From Coriobacteriia bacterium (GTDB lineage: Bacteria > Actinomycetota > Coriobacteriia > Coriobacteriales > UMGS124), in NCBI GenBank assembly GCA_018368455.1, contig JAGZEG010000014.1, forward strand, positions 18,679 to 82,678: a DNA stretch of 64,000 bases. Reading direction: 5' to 3'. Positions 17,430 to 29,624 of the stretch are shown here, piece after piece. The notes below the pieces were generated by a model. That model was not told the DNA's origin. It made no database searches and saw only the letters and a program-made list of their open reading frames with translations. Positions within the stretch are counted from its first letter, which is position 1, and each line of letters opens with the position of its first letter. A program made the position numbers and the translations under genes.

Positions 17430-17729
17430 CTAGCTGATAGCGTCCGACCCCGTGTGCGTATCACCGGGCGTCCCCGTCGCGGGGGCCGGGGTCGGGCCGT
17501 CGGCGACCTGTGCGGCGTCAGCAGGAGCGGCGTCAGCCTGCGCCAGCTCCTCGGGAGAGACGTCTGCCGCGTCGACGAGCTCTATTGCGCGCGACCCGAG
17601 GGCTATGGCCTCGTCAAGCAGGTCGAGACTGCGCTCGAGCGAGGCATCCTTGCTGCGCACTGCCTCGACGATCTCGTCGAGACGGCCCACGACCTCGCTG
17701 AACGACTGTCCCTCGCTACTCATCGGCAT
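17430..17729 (-). CDS. xseB: Exodeoxyribonuclease VII small subunit
   Basis: The ATG at 17729 has GAAGGG upstream and overlaps the end of nusB; a second ATG six bases on is also possible. It encodes about 99 residues. The first 60 match XseB: SFSEVVGRLDEIVEAVRSKD then LERSLDLLDEAIALGSRAIELV. The last 40 are Ala/Asp/Pro-rich and look unstructured. XseB works with XseA to degrade single-stranded DNA. No xseA is found in this window, although in many relatives it lies just upstream of xseB. Confidence 0.9.
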   Translation of the reverse strand: MPMSSEGQSFSEVVGRLDEIVEAVRSKDASLERSLDLLDEAIALGSRAIELVDAADVSPEELAQADAAPADAAQVADGPTPAPATGTPGDTHTGSDAIS

Positions 17730-18294
17730 GCGCACCCTTCTCGGCAGGCACATCGGCCTGCGCGGCCTCGGGAGCGGCGTCGCCCTCGAGCGGCGCCTCA
17801 TCGGCCGTCTCCGGGGCAGCAGGCGCCTCCTCGACGGGGGCGACGAGCTTAGCGATCTGCGCCAGGCCGAGGTCAGGGTGCTCGTCTGCGAGGCGGGCGA
17901 CGCGGCCGAGCACGCCGTTCACGAACGAGGAGGAGTCATCCGTGCCGTACACCTTCGAGATCTCGACAGCCTCGGAGATGGCGACGGAGGTCGGCACCTC
18001 GTCCTCGTCAAATATCTCGTGGACTGCGACGCTCATGATGGTGCGGTCGACGAGCGGCATGCGCGACAGGTTCCAGTTCTGCGACACGCCGGCGATGAGG
18101 CGGTCGATGGACAGCCTCGTGCGGGCGACGCCGCGCGCCAGCTGCTCGCCATACTCGTCGAGCGGGCCGTCTTCCAACACGTACTGGCCGCTGGCAAGCA
18201 GATCAAACACGTCGACCGCCTGGATCTCGGCCTGGAACAGCAGCTGGATGGCCTGACTACGGGCACGGGTGCGCCCCACGAGAATGCTTGACAC
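17716..18294 (-). CDS. nusB: Transcription antitermination factor NusB, C-terminally extended
   Basis: The protein has 192 residues from a GTG. The first ~135 form the NusB fold (RTRARSQAIQLLFQAEIQ, then VDRTIMSVAVHEIF and VNGVLGRVARL). NusB binds boxA RNA with NusE during rRNA transcription. The remaining 50 or so residues are acidic and Ala/Glu-rich, an unstructured extension beyond the usual length. Its stop codon overlaps the xseB start region. Confidence 0.93.
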   Translation of the reverse strand: MSSILVGRTRARSQAIQLLFQAEIQAVDVFDLLASGQYVLEDGPLDEYGEQLARGVARTRLSIDRLIAGVSQNWNLSRMPLVDRTIMSVAVHEIFDEDEVPTSVAISEAVEISKVYGTDDSSSFVNGVLGRVARLADEHPDLGLAQIAKLVAPVEEAPAAPETADEAPLEGDAAPEAAQADVPAEKGAHADE

Positions 18295-18297
18295 GAA

Positions 18298-18660
18298 CTA
18301 CTCCTTCGGAAAGACGAGGGCGTCGATGAACACATCGACCGAGCTGACGTCGATGCCGACAAGACCGGAGACGGCCTCCGAGACCGCCGTACGGACGTCG
18401 TCGGCCAGGGCCCGGAAAGGATAGCCGAAAAACGCCGTCACGTGCACGGCGACCTGCAGCTCCCCATCGACACGGCGCACGCCGACAGCGGGCACCTGCA
18501 GCGGGCGCTTCTCAGAGAGGAACGACGTGAGCATGGAGTTCACGCCCGCAGGGATGCCGACGTAGGCGACCCCGTCGACTTTCTCGGCGGCGATGCGAAC
18601 GACGGAGTCGAACACGCGCGTCGAGATGCTCAGCCCCTCGAGCTCGATCTCGGTATCCAT
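18298..18660 (-). CDS. Asp23/Gls24 family envelope stress protein
   Basis: This 120-residue single-domain Asp23 (DUF322) protein includes ISTRVFDSVVRIAAEKVDGV and the C-terminal VRTAVSEAVSGLVGIDVSSV. Asp23 proteins lie on the cytoplasmic side of the membrane, often tethered by AmaP. This copy is in the usual place between accC and nusB. A second Asp23 domain is fused to a peptidase at 53569-55578. Confidence 0.9.
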   Translation of the reverse strand: MDTEIELEGLSISTRVFDSVVRIAAEKVDGVAYVGIPAGVNSMLTSFLSEKRPLQVPAVGVRRVDGELQVAVHVTAFFGYPFRALADDVRTAVSEAVSGLVGIDVSSVDVFIDALVFPKE

Positions 18661-18669
18661 GGCAGCCTC

Positions 18670-20025
<1,356 letters not shown>

Positions 20026-20028
20026 CTG

Positions 20029-21924
<1,896 letters not shown>

Positions 21925-22099
21925 ACGGCACCTCCCGGTGTGCGGTTCTGTCAGGTTACGACGCGCGGGTCAGATAATGTTGCGCGTAGGTGTGCACTGT
22001 ACTTCTCTTTATAGCCTGTCAGAGGGCCCGCGGCGCCCCTGTGACCCAAGCCCACGAGAACAGCGGAGCCGCCGCCCGTCCGCACAGCTGGGCGGTCGC

Positions 22100-23233
22100 T
22101 TACGACGGGCGGACGGCCCCCTCGCCGTTACCATAGCGCGCCGCCTTGAGGCGGGCGAACACGAGCGAGAAATTGCGCTTCACAAACGATATGAAGCGCC
22201 CCTCGACATATGCAACCCAGGGGTGCTGCATGCGGATGGGCCACAGCAGCCAGCGCACCGCCGTGCTGCGCGGGCGCGTGAGCCGGGCAGCCTCTATGGC
22301 GTGCGGCGTCGAGATGATGGCACGCACCTGCTCGCGCATCTGCCGGCGCGTCAGGCCCGAGTCGGGGCACGTGACGTTCTCGACGCAGCCGACGAGGCGC
22401 TCGGAGTAGCGGCGCATGATCATCTCGCGGCTGTCATCGTCGTGGACGTCCCAGTGCTCGTAGAGGTCGAGCATCCAGCGGTGCTCCTCCTCGCGCTTCT
22501 CGTACATGCCCTTGCGGTAGCGCGTCGTCTCGCTCTCCTCGCGCGCCCGGATGAAGTGGTAGTACGCCTGCTCCATGACGCCGACGCGCTCGACGTCGCG
22601 GATGACGGACAGCACGAACGGGAAGTCATCCCAGAACGTCTGCGGGAAGCGCAGGCCGTTGGCCTCGATGTAGTCGCGACGGTACAGCTTGTTCCACGGC
22701 GAGTAGAACTGGTTGACGTCGAACAGGCGCCACGCCTGCTCGCGGAACTGTCGCTGGCTCTCGAACACCTGCGAGGGCACGTGCAGGATCTGGCGCAGGA
22801 AGTTCGTGGGATCGTCGCCCGCATAGGTGTCGATGTAGAAGCCGGCGATGACGAGCTGCAGATCGTGGGCACTGCCCAGCGCGTACATCTCTTCGAGCAT
22901 GTTCGGCTCGGCCCAGTCGTCGGCGTCGAGGAAGTACAGGTACTCGCCGCGCGCCTTGTCCATGGCCTCGTTGCGCGCAGAGGGAGCGCCCCCGTTGGAA
23001 CGGTGGATGACGCTGATGCGCGCGTCGCGGGCAGCGTACTCGTCGCAGATCTCACCCGAGCGATCCGGCGAGCCGTCGTCGACGATGAGGAACTCGAAGT
23101 TGCCCAACGTCTGCGCGAGCACGCTTTCGATGGCGCGTCCAACGTAGGCCTCGACCTTGTAGACCGGCATGATGACGCTCACCTTGGGGCGCATGCTCCC
23201 CTGCGGCGTCGTGGCGCACGAACCGCCCATCAT
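22100..23233 (-). CDS. Family 2 glycosyltransferase
   Basis: This 377-residue GT-A enzyme has VSVIMPVYKVEAYVGRAIES, LIVDDGSPDRSG (nucleotide-sugar site) and FLDADDWAEPNM (DxD). The C-terminal 150 residues contain a poorly conserved helical part with no obvious membrane helix. The ATG overlaps the stop codon of the upstream gene as ATGA, so the two are translationally coupled. It probably builds cell-surface polysaccharide; donor and acceptor are unknown. Confidence 0.88.
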   Translation of the reverse strand: MMGGSCATTPQGSMRPKVSVIMPVYKVEAYVGRAIESVLAQTLGNFEFLIVDDGSPDRSGEICDEYAARDARISVIHRSNGGAPSARNEAMDKARGEYLYFLDADDWAEPNMLEEMYALGSAHDLQLVIAGFYIDTYAGDDPTNFLRQILHVPSQVFESQRQFREQAWRLFDVNQFYSPWNKLYRRDYIEANGLRFPQTFWDDFPFVLSVIRDVERVGVMEQAYYHFIRAREESETTRYRKGMYEKREEEHRWMLDLYEHWDVHDDDSREMIMRRYSERLVGCVENVTCPDSGLTRRQMREQVRAIISTPHAIEAARLTRPRSTAVRWLLWPIRMQHPWVAYVEGRFISFVKRNFSLVFARLKAARYGNGEGAVRPS

Positions 23234-24648
23234 GCCGAGATCACCACGTTGCCGCGCCAGTCGCGCACGAACTCGCCGTTCTCGTCGTACTGTGAGCCGC
23301 GGGGGTTACCCCACTCGTCGAGAATGGGGTTGCCTGCCTCGTCGTACTGCGTGCCCACGAAGTTGCCGTGTTCGTCGTACTGCTGACCGTAGATGACGAG
23401 ATAGCCGTTCTCAACGATGGGCTGACCGTCCTCACCGTAGATCGTGCCGGCGGGGTTGCCCTGCTCGTCGAGAATGGGGTTGCCCGCCTCGTCGTACTGC
23501 GTGCCGGCGGGATTGCCGTTCTCGTCGCGGATGAGCGTCGACCCGCCGTTCTCCACGGCGGCGCGGAACTGGTCGGACATGCCGTTCACGAGTTCCGTGC
23601 CCTCGCGCGGAGAGGTCGGGGCGTCGAAGCTCGTGATGTTCGACGGGCCGACGGCGGCGATCTTGCCGGCGAACTCGACGATCTGCTCGAGCGTGAAGCT
23701 CGAGCGCACGCGACCGAGTAGCCCCTGCGGGTCGACGCTCGACGCCTGGGCCGTGCCGTCCATGACGGCGGACAGCGCGTCGAAGTCGCTCTGGTCGAGC
23801 ACGACGACCTCGTACAGGCGGATGCCGAACGCATCGTCGATGCCCTGCAGGGCTCGCGCCACGCCACGCTGCGTCAGCGCGTCGGCCAGCGAGATCATCG
23901 TCGAGTCGCTCGAGCTTGTGGCGACGGCGAGGTTGGCAGGCACCGTGATGCGCATCGCCGTCGTGACAGCCTTGTCCGTACGGTACAAGACGGCCTGGGA
24001 CAGCGTGCCGATCGTCTCCTCGTCCGTCGGCGTCGACGTGACGAAGAACACGGTGTAGTAGCCGCCGTCGTTGGCCGGCGTCAACGACAGCGAGTTGTCG
24101 TAGTCAGACGTCCCCACGACGTCGAGCTGCTTGTCGTGGCGCGCCGTGCTCTGGGCGACGCCCCAGCTCGCAAGCGCGATGAGCGCAATGACGACCAGGG
24201 CGACAACACCGATGATCGCGCCGGTCAGCGGCGTCATGCGACGCTGGCGCACGAACATCTGGTGGCCGGAGGACAGGGAGAAGCGGCGCTGCCCCCGCGC
24301 GCCCGCCATCTCCGGCTGCATGCCGTCAGCGCGCACGACGCGGCGCGGGCCGCCCTTGATGACGACCGGCTTGGGGCCGCTGCGGCCGCGTGCGCGAACC
24401 GGGGCGACGTTGAGCGTGGCGGCCGCGTCGGGAGCGGTGCCAACCTCGTCGATGGAGGGCATGCGTCCTCCCGCTGCGCCTGAGGGCAGCGCGTCCGAGA
24501 TGCCCGTACTCGCCGCATGGGGAGCCGGCGGCGGGACGTCCGCGCCGCCGGCCGAGGGGGGATCTCCGGCCGCCGCGGCGTCCAGGAGCTTCAGGAACTC
24601 CATCGTGTCGCCGGCCGAGCCCGCGCCGTTCGGTGTGCTTTCTGCCAT
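23230..24648 (-). CDS. Membrane-anchored LCP-like protein with Tyr-Asp-Glu-Gly-Asn repeats
   Basis: This is a 472-residue protein if the ATG at 24648 (purine-rich GAAGAGAGAG upstream) is used; ATGs at 24678 and 24693 are alternatives. A disordered N-terminus of about 130 residues precedes one membrane helix. The extracytoplasmic domain has the rhythm of LytR-CpsA-Psr proteins (ALQGIDDAFGIRLYEVVVLDQ) but lacks their pyrophosphate-binding Arg residues. The last ~110 residues contain imperfect repeats of QYDExGNPILDExGNP. It is coupled to the family 2 glycosyltransferase. The function is unknown; a divergent, possibly non-catalytic wall-polymer protein is a reasonable guess. Confidence 0.6.
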   Translation of the reverse strand: MAESTPNGAGSAGDTMEFLKLLDAAAAGDPPSAGGADVPPPAPHAASTGISDALPSGAAGGRMPSIDEVGTAPDAAATLNVAPVRARGRSGPKPVVIKGGPRRVVRADGMQPEMAGARGQRRFSLSSGHQMFVRQRRMTPLTGAIIGVVALVVIALIALASWGVAQSTARHDKQLDVVGTSDYDNSLSLTPANDGGYYTVFFVTSTPTDEETIGTLSQAVLYRTDKAVTTAMRITVPANLAVATSSSDSTMISLADALTQRGVARALQGIDDAFGIRLYEVVVLDQSDFDALSAVMDGTAQASSVDPQGLLGRVRSSFTLEQIVEFAGKIAAVGPSNITSFDAPTSPREGTELVNGMSDQFRAAVENGGSTLIRDENGNPAGTQYDEAGNPILDEQGNPAGTIYGEDGQPIVENGYLVIYGQQYDEHGNFVGTQYDEAGNPILDEWGNPRGSQYDENGEFVRDWRGNVVISA

Positions 24649-24703
24649 CGCACGCTCTCTCTTCTTCGTATCGTCCAGCATGGCGCGCGTCATGCCAGCG
24701 GGG

Positions 24704-25717
24704 CTATCCCGCCAGCGTCACGTCGCTCGCCGCGTCGCGCATGCCGCGCACCATCGTCTGCCAGTCGTCGACGAGCAGCTCCTTCGCCGCGGAGTCGTCC
24801 TGCGTCGTCGGGGCCGTCATCTCGACGTAGCCCTCACTTCCCACGTCGTGCATCGTCACGAGCAGGCCGCGCAGGGCAGCCTCCGTCACGTTCTGTCCCG
24901 GCTCGGCGGCGATGGTGCCGGCAAGCCCTGCGACGTCCTGCGACGAGGAGGCGTTCGTTGCCACGTCGATGATAGCGTCCATCTGCGCCGACGTCACGAC
25001 GAACGAGGCAGCGAGCTCTATGTTGCCAAGCGAGCCCACGGAACTGGCAAGGCGATCAAGCCCACCGTCGGCAAACGCGGATGCCAGCGTGCCCGCCTGT
25101 TCGCCGCTCGGCATCGTCGCCTCAATGTCGGCAGGCAGCAGGCACAGCTCCGTGCGCCCATTGATGGAGTCGACGTAGCCCAGGTAGGCGCTGGAGAGAG
25201 CGCCGTCGTCCGAGCGCACGGCCATGAGTACGTACGCGTCCGTCGCGTAGTGGGCCGATTGCGCGCTCGTCGCGCTCTCGTTCACGCTGGAGAGAGCGCT
25301 GCGGAACAGGAAGAACGCGCCGACGCCGATAGCGACGACCACGACGACCATCACGACGGCTACGGGCAGCATTTTGTCCCGCCGGACTTCCGCGGCCTTG
25401 GCGCGCCCCTCCTGCGAATGCGACAGATGTCCCTGCCGCAGGGAAGACACACCCTCGGCCCGTCCCAGCCTCGCGGCATCCACGGCACTCGCCTGCGTCT
25501 GGGCGGCGCCGGGCGCGCCTTCGGGCGCCTGGTAGTCGCTCGCCGAGAACGCGCGCACGCCGCCCGCGTCCATCGTGCGCGTGCGAGCAGCGCTCGCCTG
25601 CGTCGCGCTCGCGCCGACGTCGTCTCGCTGGACGCCACGGGCACCGCCCGCCTCGATGCGCTCGGGGCGATTCGAGGCGGGCGTTGCGCCACCGCGGGGC
25701 TGGGACAGCTTTGGCAT
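24704..25717 (-). CDS. Second membrane-anchored LCP-like protein
   Basis: The protein has 337 residues; the ATG follows AGGGGAG. About 115 mostly disordered residues precede a single helix (PVAVVMVVVVVAIGVGAFFL). The outer domain (YVLMAVRSDDGALSSAYLGY, then LCLLPADIEATMPSG) parallels the core of the 23230-24648 protein and of LCP proteins, again without obvious catalytic Arg. It directly follows pheT and precedes its likely paralogue. I do not recognise a specific family. Confidence 0.6.
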   Translation of the reverse strand: MPKLSQPRGGATPASNRPERIEAGGARGVQRDDVGASATQASAARTRTMDAGGVRAFSASDYQAPEGAPGAAQTQASAVDAARLGRAEGVSSLRQGHLSHSQEGRAKAAEVRRDKMLPVAVVMVVVVVAIGVGAFFLFRSALSSVNESATSAQSAHYATDAYVLMAVRSDDGALSSAYLGYVDSINGRTELCLLPADIEATMPSGEQAGTLASAFADGGLDRLASSVGSLGNIELAASFVVTSAQMDAIIDVATNASSSQDVAGLAGTIAAEPGQNVTEAALRGLLVTMHDVGSEGYVEMTAPTTQDDSAAKELLVDDWQTMVRGMRDAASDVTLAG

Positions 25718-25721
25718 GGGA

Positions 25722-28193
25722 TTACTCCCCTCTCACCTGCGCACCGGTGGCGCGGCAGACCTTCGTCACGAGGCGGCCGTGCAGCTCCTCGGCCTCCTGA
25801 GACGTCAGCGTGTGGTCGTCAGCGCGGTACTGCAGCGCGAACGCCATGGACTTCTTGCCCACGCCCACGTGCTTCGGGTCGCGGTAGACGTCGAACAGGC
25901 GGGCGTCGGCGAGCTGCTTGCCACCGGCGCTACCGATGACCTGCAGCAGGCGCTCGCACGTCACGTCCTCGTCCACGATGAGCGCAAGGTCCATCTCGAC
26001 GGCCGGCAGTGTCGGCACGTCCTGATAGGGCAGCTCGTCGTGGGAGGCCTTGAGCAGCGCCTCGAGGTCGAGCTCGAACGCCGCAACGGGGGCCTCGACG
26101 TCCCAGTCCTTCAGCATGGCGGGGTGCAGCTCGCCGACCCAGCCCAGCGTGGCGCCGCCCGCGAGCACCTCGGCGACGCGGCCGGGCTGCGCAAAGGCGT
26201 GCGTCTGGGCGTCAGCGGCCTTGAAGCGCACCTTCTCGACGCGCATGGCCGCAAGCAGGCTCTCGACGACGCCCTTGGCATCGAAGAAGTCGAGCTGCGG
26301 GTAGCGCACGTTCCAGCCGTCCTCGCCCCAACTGCCCGCCAGGACGCCGGCAACGTAGGCGCGCTCCTTGGGCTGCGCTTTGCCCTCGCGTCCGAAGTAG
26401 AGGCGACCCGTCTCGTAGAGCGCGACGTTGCCCTGGCCGTGGTGCTGGTTGTACGACACGCTGCGCAGCAGGCCGGGCAGCAGCGAGCGGCGCATGACCT
26501 CCCAGTCGGCGGACATGGGGTTCATGAGGCGAACGGCCTGGCCGCGGCCCTCCTCGCTCATACGCAGACGGGCGAGGTCCGTGTCGGGCACGAAGTTATA
26601 AGACACCGTCTCGTTGAGGCCGCAGGCGCGCAGCGTCTCGCACACGCGACGGCGCAGGCGCTGCTCCTCCGTGAGGCCGCCAGCGTGGTTCTTGGCGGCC
26701 GGGATCGTGGCCTCGATGTCGCCCTCGCCCCACAGGCGCACGACCTCCTCGTACAGGTCGATCTCGCGGGGCAGGTCGGGACGGAAGCTCGGCGGAACAA
26801 CGCTGAGCGTGTGCGGCTCAGAGCCGGCCTCGACCGTGCAGCCGAGGCGTTCGAGAGCGTGGGAGGCGAACTCGTCGGTGATGGGGGCGCCCATCATGGC
26901 GCGCAGGCGCTCGCAGCGCAGCGTCAGCGTCGGCTGGGCCTTGGGCGCGGGATAGGCGTCGACGGCACCAGCGCACACCGTGGCACCGCACACCTGCTCG
27001 AACAGGGCGGCGGCGATGTCAGCCGCGCGCAGGCAGCCCTCGGGGTCGACCGTGCGCTCGTAGCGCATAGCAGCCTCGGAGAACAGCTGCAGGTTGCGAC
27101 TCGTGCGCGACGTGTGAGCCGACGAGAACGCGGCGGACTCGAGCAGGACGTCGACCGTCGCGTCCGTGATCTCCGTGTCGGCGCCGCCCATGACGCCGGC
27201 GAGGGCGACGAGCGCGGCGCCATTGTCAGTGATGACGCACATATCGCTCGTCAGAGCACGATCCTGGCCGTCGAGCGTCGTGATGTGCTCGCCATCGTGG
27301 GCGGCGCGCACGACAATGTGGGCGCGGCCGTCCTCACCGCGAGTCAGCGTGCCGAGGTCGAAGGCGTGCAGCGGCTGGCCCGTCAGATACATGACGTAGT
27401 TCGTGACGTCGACGACGTTGTTGATGGGACGAGAGCCGGCGGCGATGACGCGGCGGGCGAGCCACTCAGGGCTCGGGGCGATCTTGACGCCGCTGACGAC
27501 GCGGGCGACGTAGCGCTGGCACAGCTCCGGGTCGTCGATCGTCACGGCGACCTTGTCGGTAGCGGAGTTGGAGGCGTCCTCGTGCTCGATGGCCGGCACC
27601 TCGGGCGTCCAGTCCTCGTCGAGCACGGCGCCCGTCTCGCGTGCCATGCCCCACATGGACTCGCAGTCGCCGCGGTTCGGCGTGATCTCGCACTCGATGA
27701 CCGTGTCGGACGTGCCGAGGTACTGGCCGATGGGCATGCCGACGGGCGCGTCGGGCGGCAGGATCATGATGCCGGCGTGGTCGCCGCCCAGACCCAGCTC
27801 ACGCTCCGAGCAGTTCATGCCGCACGACTCGACGCCGCGCAGCTTGCTCTTCTTGATGTGGACGTCGCCGGGAAGCTCAGCGCCGACGAGCGCGACGACG
27901 TTGTGGTCGCCGGCCTCGAAGTTCTGAGCGCCGCACACTATCTGCAGCGGGACGGGGTTGCCGTCCGCATCGACGTTGGCACGGCCCACGTCCACGGTCG
28001 TAACCCACATGTGGTCCGAGTCGGGGTGCTTCTCCTTCGTGAGGATCTGGCCCGTCACGACGTGGTCGAGGTTGGCGCCGATCGTCTCGACGCCCTCGAC
28101 CTCCGTGCCGGTACGGGTATATGCGCGCACGAGGTCGGCCGGGTCGTCCGGCACCGCGACCATCGTCTTGAGCCACTCGTAAGAAACCTTCAT
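25722..28193 (-). CDS. pheT: Phenylalanyl-tRNA synthetase beta subunit
   Basis: The full-length 823 residues contain the N-terminal EMAP/OB tRNA-binding region (GQILTKEKHPDSDHMWV), B3/B4 editing domain (MWGMARE), B5 and the catalytic-like core. The C-terminal ferredoxin-fold anticodon-binding domain (VPTLPAVEMDLALIVDEDVT) is complete. It forms an alpha2-beta2 enzyme with PheS. Unusually, pheS is 354 bp upstream rather than adjacent. Confidence 0.97.
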   Translation of the reverse strand: MKVSYEWLKTMVAVPDDPADLVRAYTRTGTEVEGVETIGANLDHVVTGQILTKEKHPDSDHMWVTTVDVGRANVDADGNPVPLQIVCGAQNFEAGDHNVVALVGAELPGDVHIKKSKLRGVESCGMNCSERELGLGGDHAGIMILPPDAPVGMPIGQYLGTSDTVIECEITPNRGDCESMWGMARETGAVLDEDWTPEVPAIEHEDASNSATDKVAVTIDDPELCQRYVARVVSGVKIAPSPEWLARRVIAAGSRPINNVVDVTNYVMYLTGQPLHAFDLGTLTRGEDGRAHIVVRAAHDGEHITTLDGQDRALTSDMCVITDNGAALVALAGVMGGADTEITDATVDVLLESAAFSSAHTSRTSRNLQLFSEAAMRYERTVDPEGCLRAADIAAALFEQVCGATVCAGAVDAYPAPKAQPTLTLRCERLRAMMGAPITDEFASHALERLGCTVEAGSEPHTLSVVPPSFRPDLPREIDLYEEVVRLWGEGDIEATIPAAKNHAGGLTEEQRLRRRVCETLRACGLNETVSYNFVPDTDLARLRMSEEGRGQAVRLMNPMSADWEVMRRSLLPGLLRSVSYNQHHGQGNVALYETGRLYFGREGKAQPKERAYVAGVLAGSWGEDGWNVRYPQLDFFDAKGVVESLLAAMRVEKVRFKAADAQTHAFAQPGRVAEVLAGGATLGWVGELHPAMLKDWDVEAPVAAFELDLEALLKASHDELPYQDVPTLPAVEMDLALIVDEDVTCERLLQVIGSAGGKQLADARLFDVYRDPKHVGVGKKSMAFALQYRADDHTLTSQEAEELHGRLVTKVCRATGAQVRGE

Positions 28194-28547
28194 GGCGTTC
28201 CTTTCAAAGGAAACTGTATCCGGGTCCAGCGGGGCTGAGACACGCCGTCTGCGGCGTTGCGCGGAGGCTCACGTATGTCCAATACGCTTCGCCTCCGTGC
28301 GCCTTGCATCCGGCGCACCTCACCCCCGTTCAAAAATCAAAACAAAAAACCACTCGGGCCGGTCAAAACAACCAGTCAGACTCCCAACTCCGTTACGCGG
28401 CGCCCAAAATCAGGCGTTCGAACCATCTACACCGTTACGCGGTGCCGTGGTGCGTCGTATGCAAGGCGGAACGAGGTGCCGCGTATGACATACGCAAGCC
28501 TCGTTCCAACGCCGCAGATGGCGTGCCACGGTCGCCGCGCGTGCAGG
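28194..28547 (-). repeat. Structured non-coding gap between pheS and pheT
   Basis: No gene is visible. Two related stem-loop elements lie at 28261-28298 and 28468-28507. Each has an outer CCTC-type stem and an inner CGTATG/CATACG stem; the inner arms of the second, GCGTATG and CATACGC, are perfect. A direct repeat CGTTACGCGGYGCC lies at 28391-28404 and 28433-28446. An A-rich stretch (28340-28360) also stands out. Confidence 0.6.
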
Positions 28548-29624
28548 TTAGAACTGCTTCAGGAAGCGCATGTCACCCTCTACCAGCATGCGCAGGTCGG
28601 GCAGGTCGTAGCGCAGGCAGGCGACGCGCTCGATGCCGATGCCGAACGCGAACGCCGAGTATTCTTCGGGGTCGATGCCGCTCATAGACAGCACGTTGGG
28701 GTCGACCATGCCACAGCCGAGAATCTCAAGCCAGCCTGTGTTCTTGCAGAAGCGGCAGCCCTCGCCGTGGCACACGCCACACGAGACGTCGACCTCGCAG
28801 CTCGGCTCCGTGAACGGGAAGAAGTGCGGGCGGTAGCGCGTCTGGCGATCGGGCCCGAACATGGCGCGCACGAAGGCGTCAAGCGTACCCTTCAGGTCGC
28901 CGAACGTGATGCCACGGTCGACGACGAGGCCCTCGACCTGGTGGAACTGCGGCAGGTGGCAGGGATCAGGCGCGTCGGGGCGGAACACCTCGCCCGGGCA
29001 GATCATGTAGATAGGCGGCTTCTGCGACTCCATCGTGTGAACCTGGACGCCGGAGGTCTGCGTGCGCAGCAGCACGTTGGACTCGCCGATAACGCCCGTC
29101 GTGGCCTTGCCGTCAGCGCCCTGGGACTCGTCGACGACATAGAACGTGTCGCGCGCGGAGCGGCTCGGGTGGTCAGCCGGCGTGTTGAGGCCCGTGAAGT
29201 TGTAGTACTCCGTCTCGATGCGGGGACCGTCGGCGATCGTGTAGCCGATGCCGCAGAAGAAGTCTTCCATCTCCTGGCGGATGGCGTTGATGAGGTGCTG
29301 GTGGCCCAGCGGGTGGGCGCGGCCCGGCAGCGTGACATCGACGGCGTCGGCAGCCATCTTGGCCTCAAGCTCGGAGGCGGACAGGTCCTGCTTGCGGGAG
29401 GCCAGCGCCTCCTCGACGGCGGCGCGCACCTCGTTGGCGAGCTTGCCCACGACGGGGCGCTCGTCAGCGCTCAGCTGGCCCATGCCGCGCAGCACGGACG
29501 TGAGCTCGCCCTTCTTGCCGGCCACGGCGACGCGCACCTCTTCGAGGGCTCGCGTGTCCGCCGCCGCCGCGATGGAGGCGAGGGCGCGCTCGCGAATGCC
29601 GCGCAGGTCATCGAGAATCGACAT
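28548..29624 (-). CDS. pheS: Phenylalanyl-tRNA synthetase alpha subunit
   Basis: From the ATG at 29624 (GAAGGGA upstream) the protein has 358 residues. An N-terminal coiled-coil arm is followed by the class II core: motif 2-like PDPCHLPQFHQVEGLVVD, FRPHFFPFTEPSCEVDVSC, and motif 3 GIGIERVACLRYDLPDLR. A CxxC pair and a further Cys pair (CGVCHGEGCRFC) sit in an insertion and may bind zinc. It is under a T-box leader. Confidence 0.97.
   Translation of the reverse strand: MSILDDLRGIRERALASIAAAADTRALEEVRVAVAGKKGELTSVLRGMGQLSADERPVVGKLANEVRAAVEEALASRKQDLSASELEAKMAADAVDVTLPGRAHPLGHQHLINAIRQEMEDFFCGIGYTIADGPRIETEYYNFTGLNTPADHPSRSARDTFYVVDESQGADGKATTGVIGESNVLLRTQTSGVQVHTMESQKPPIYMICPGEVFRPDAPDPCHLPQFHQVEGLVVDRGITFGDLKGTLDAFVRAMFGPDRQTRYRPHFFPFTEPSCEVDVSCGVCHGEGCRFCKNTGWLEILGCGMVDPNVLSMSGIDPEEYSAFAFGIGIERVACLRYDLPDLRMLVEGDMRFLKQF

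Noticed and set aside
22023..22099. Terminator after the glycosyltransferase gene
   Set aside because: A CCGTCC/GGACGG-type dyad overlaps the stop codon, but there is no T-run and the pairing is imperfect.
25575..28238. Plus-strand open frame of about 887 codons opposite pheT
   Set aside because: It is the shadow of pheT, with no ribosome site and no recognisable motif.
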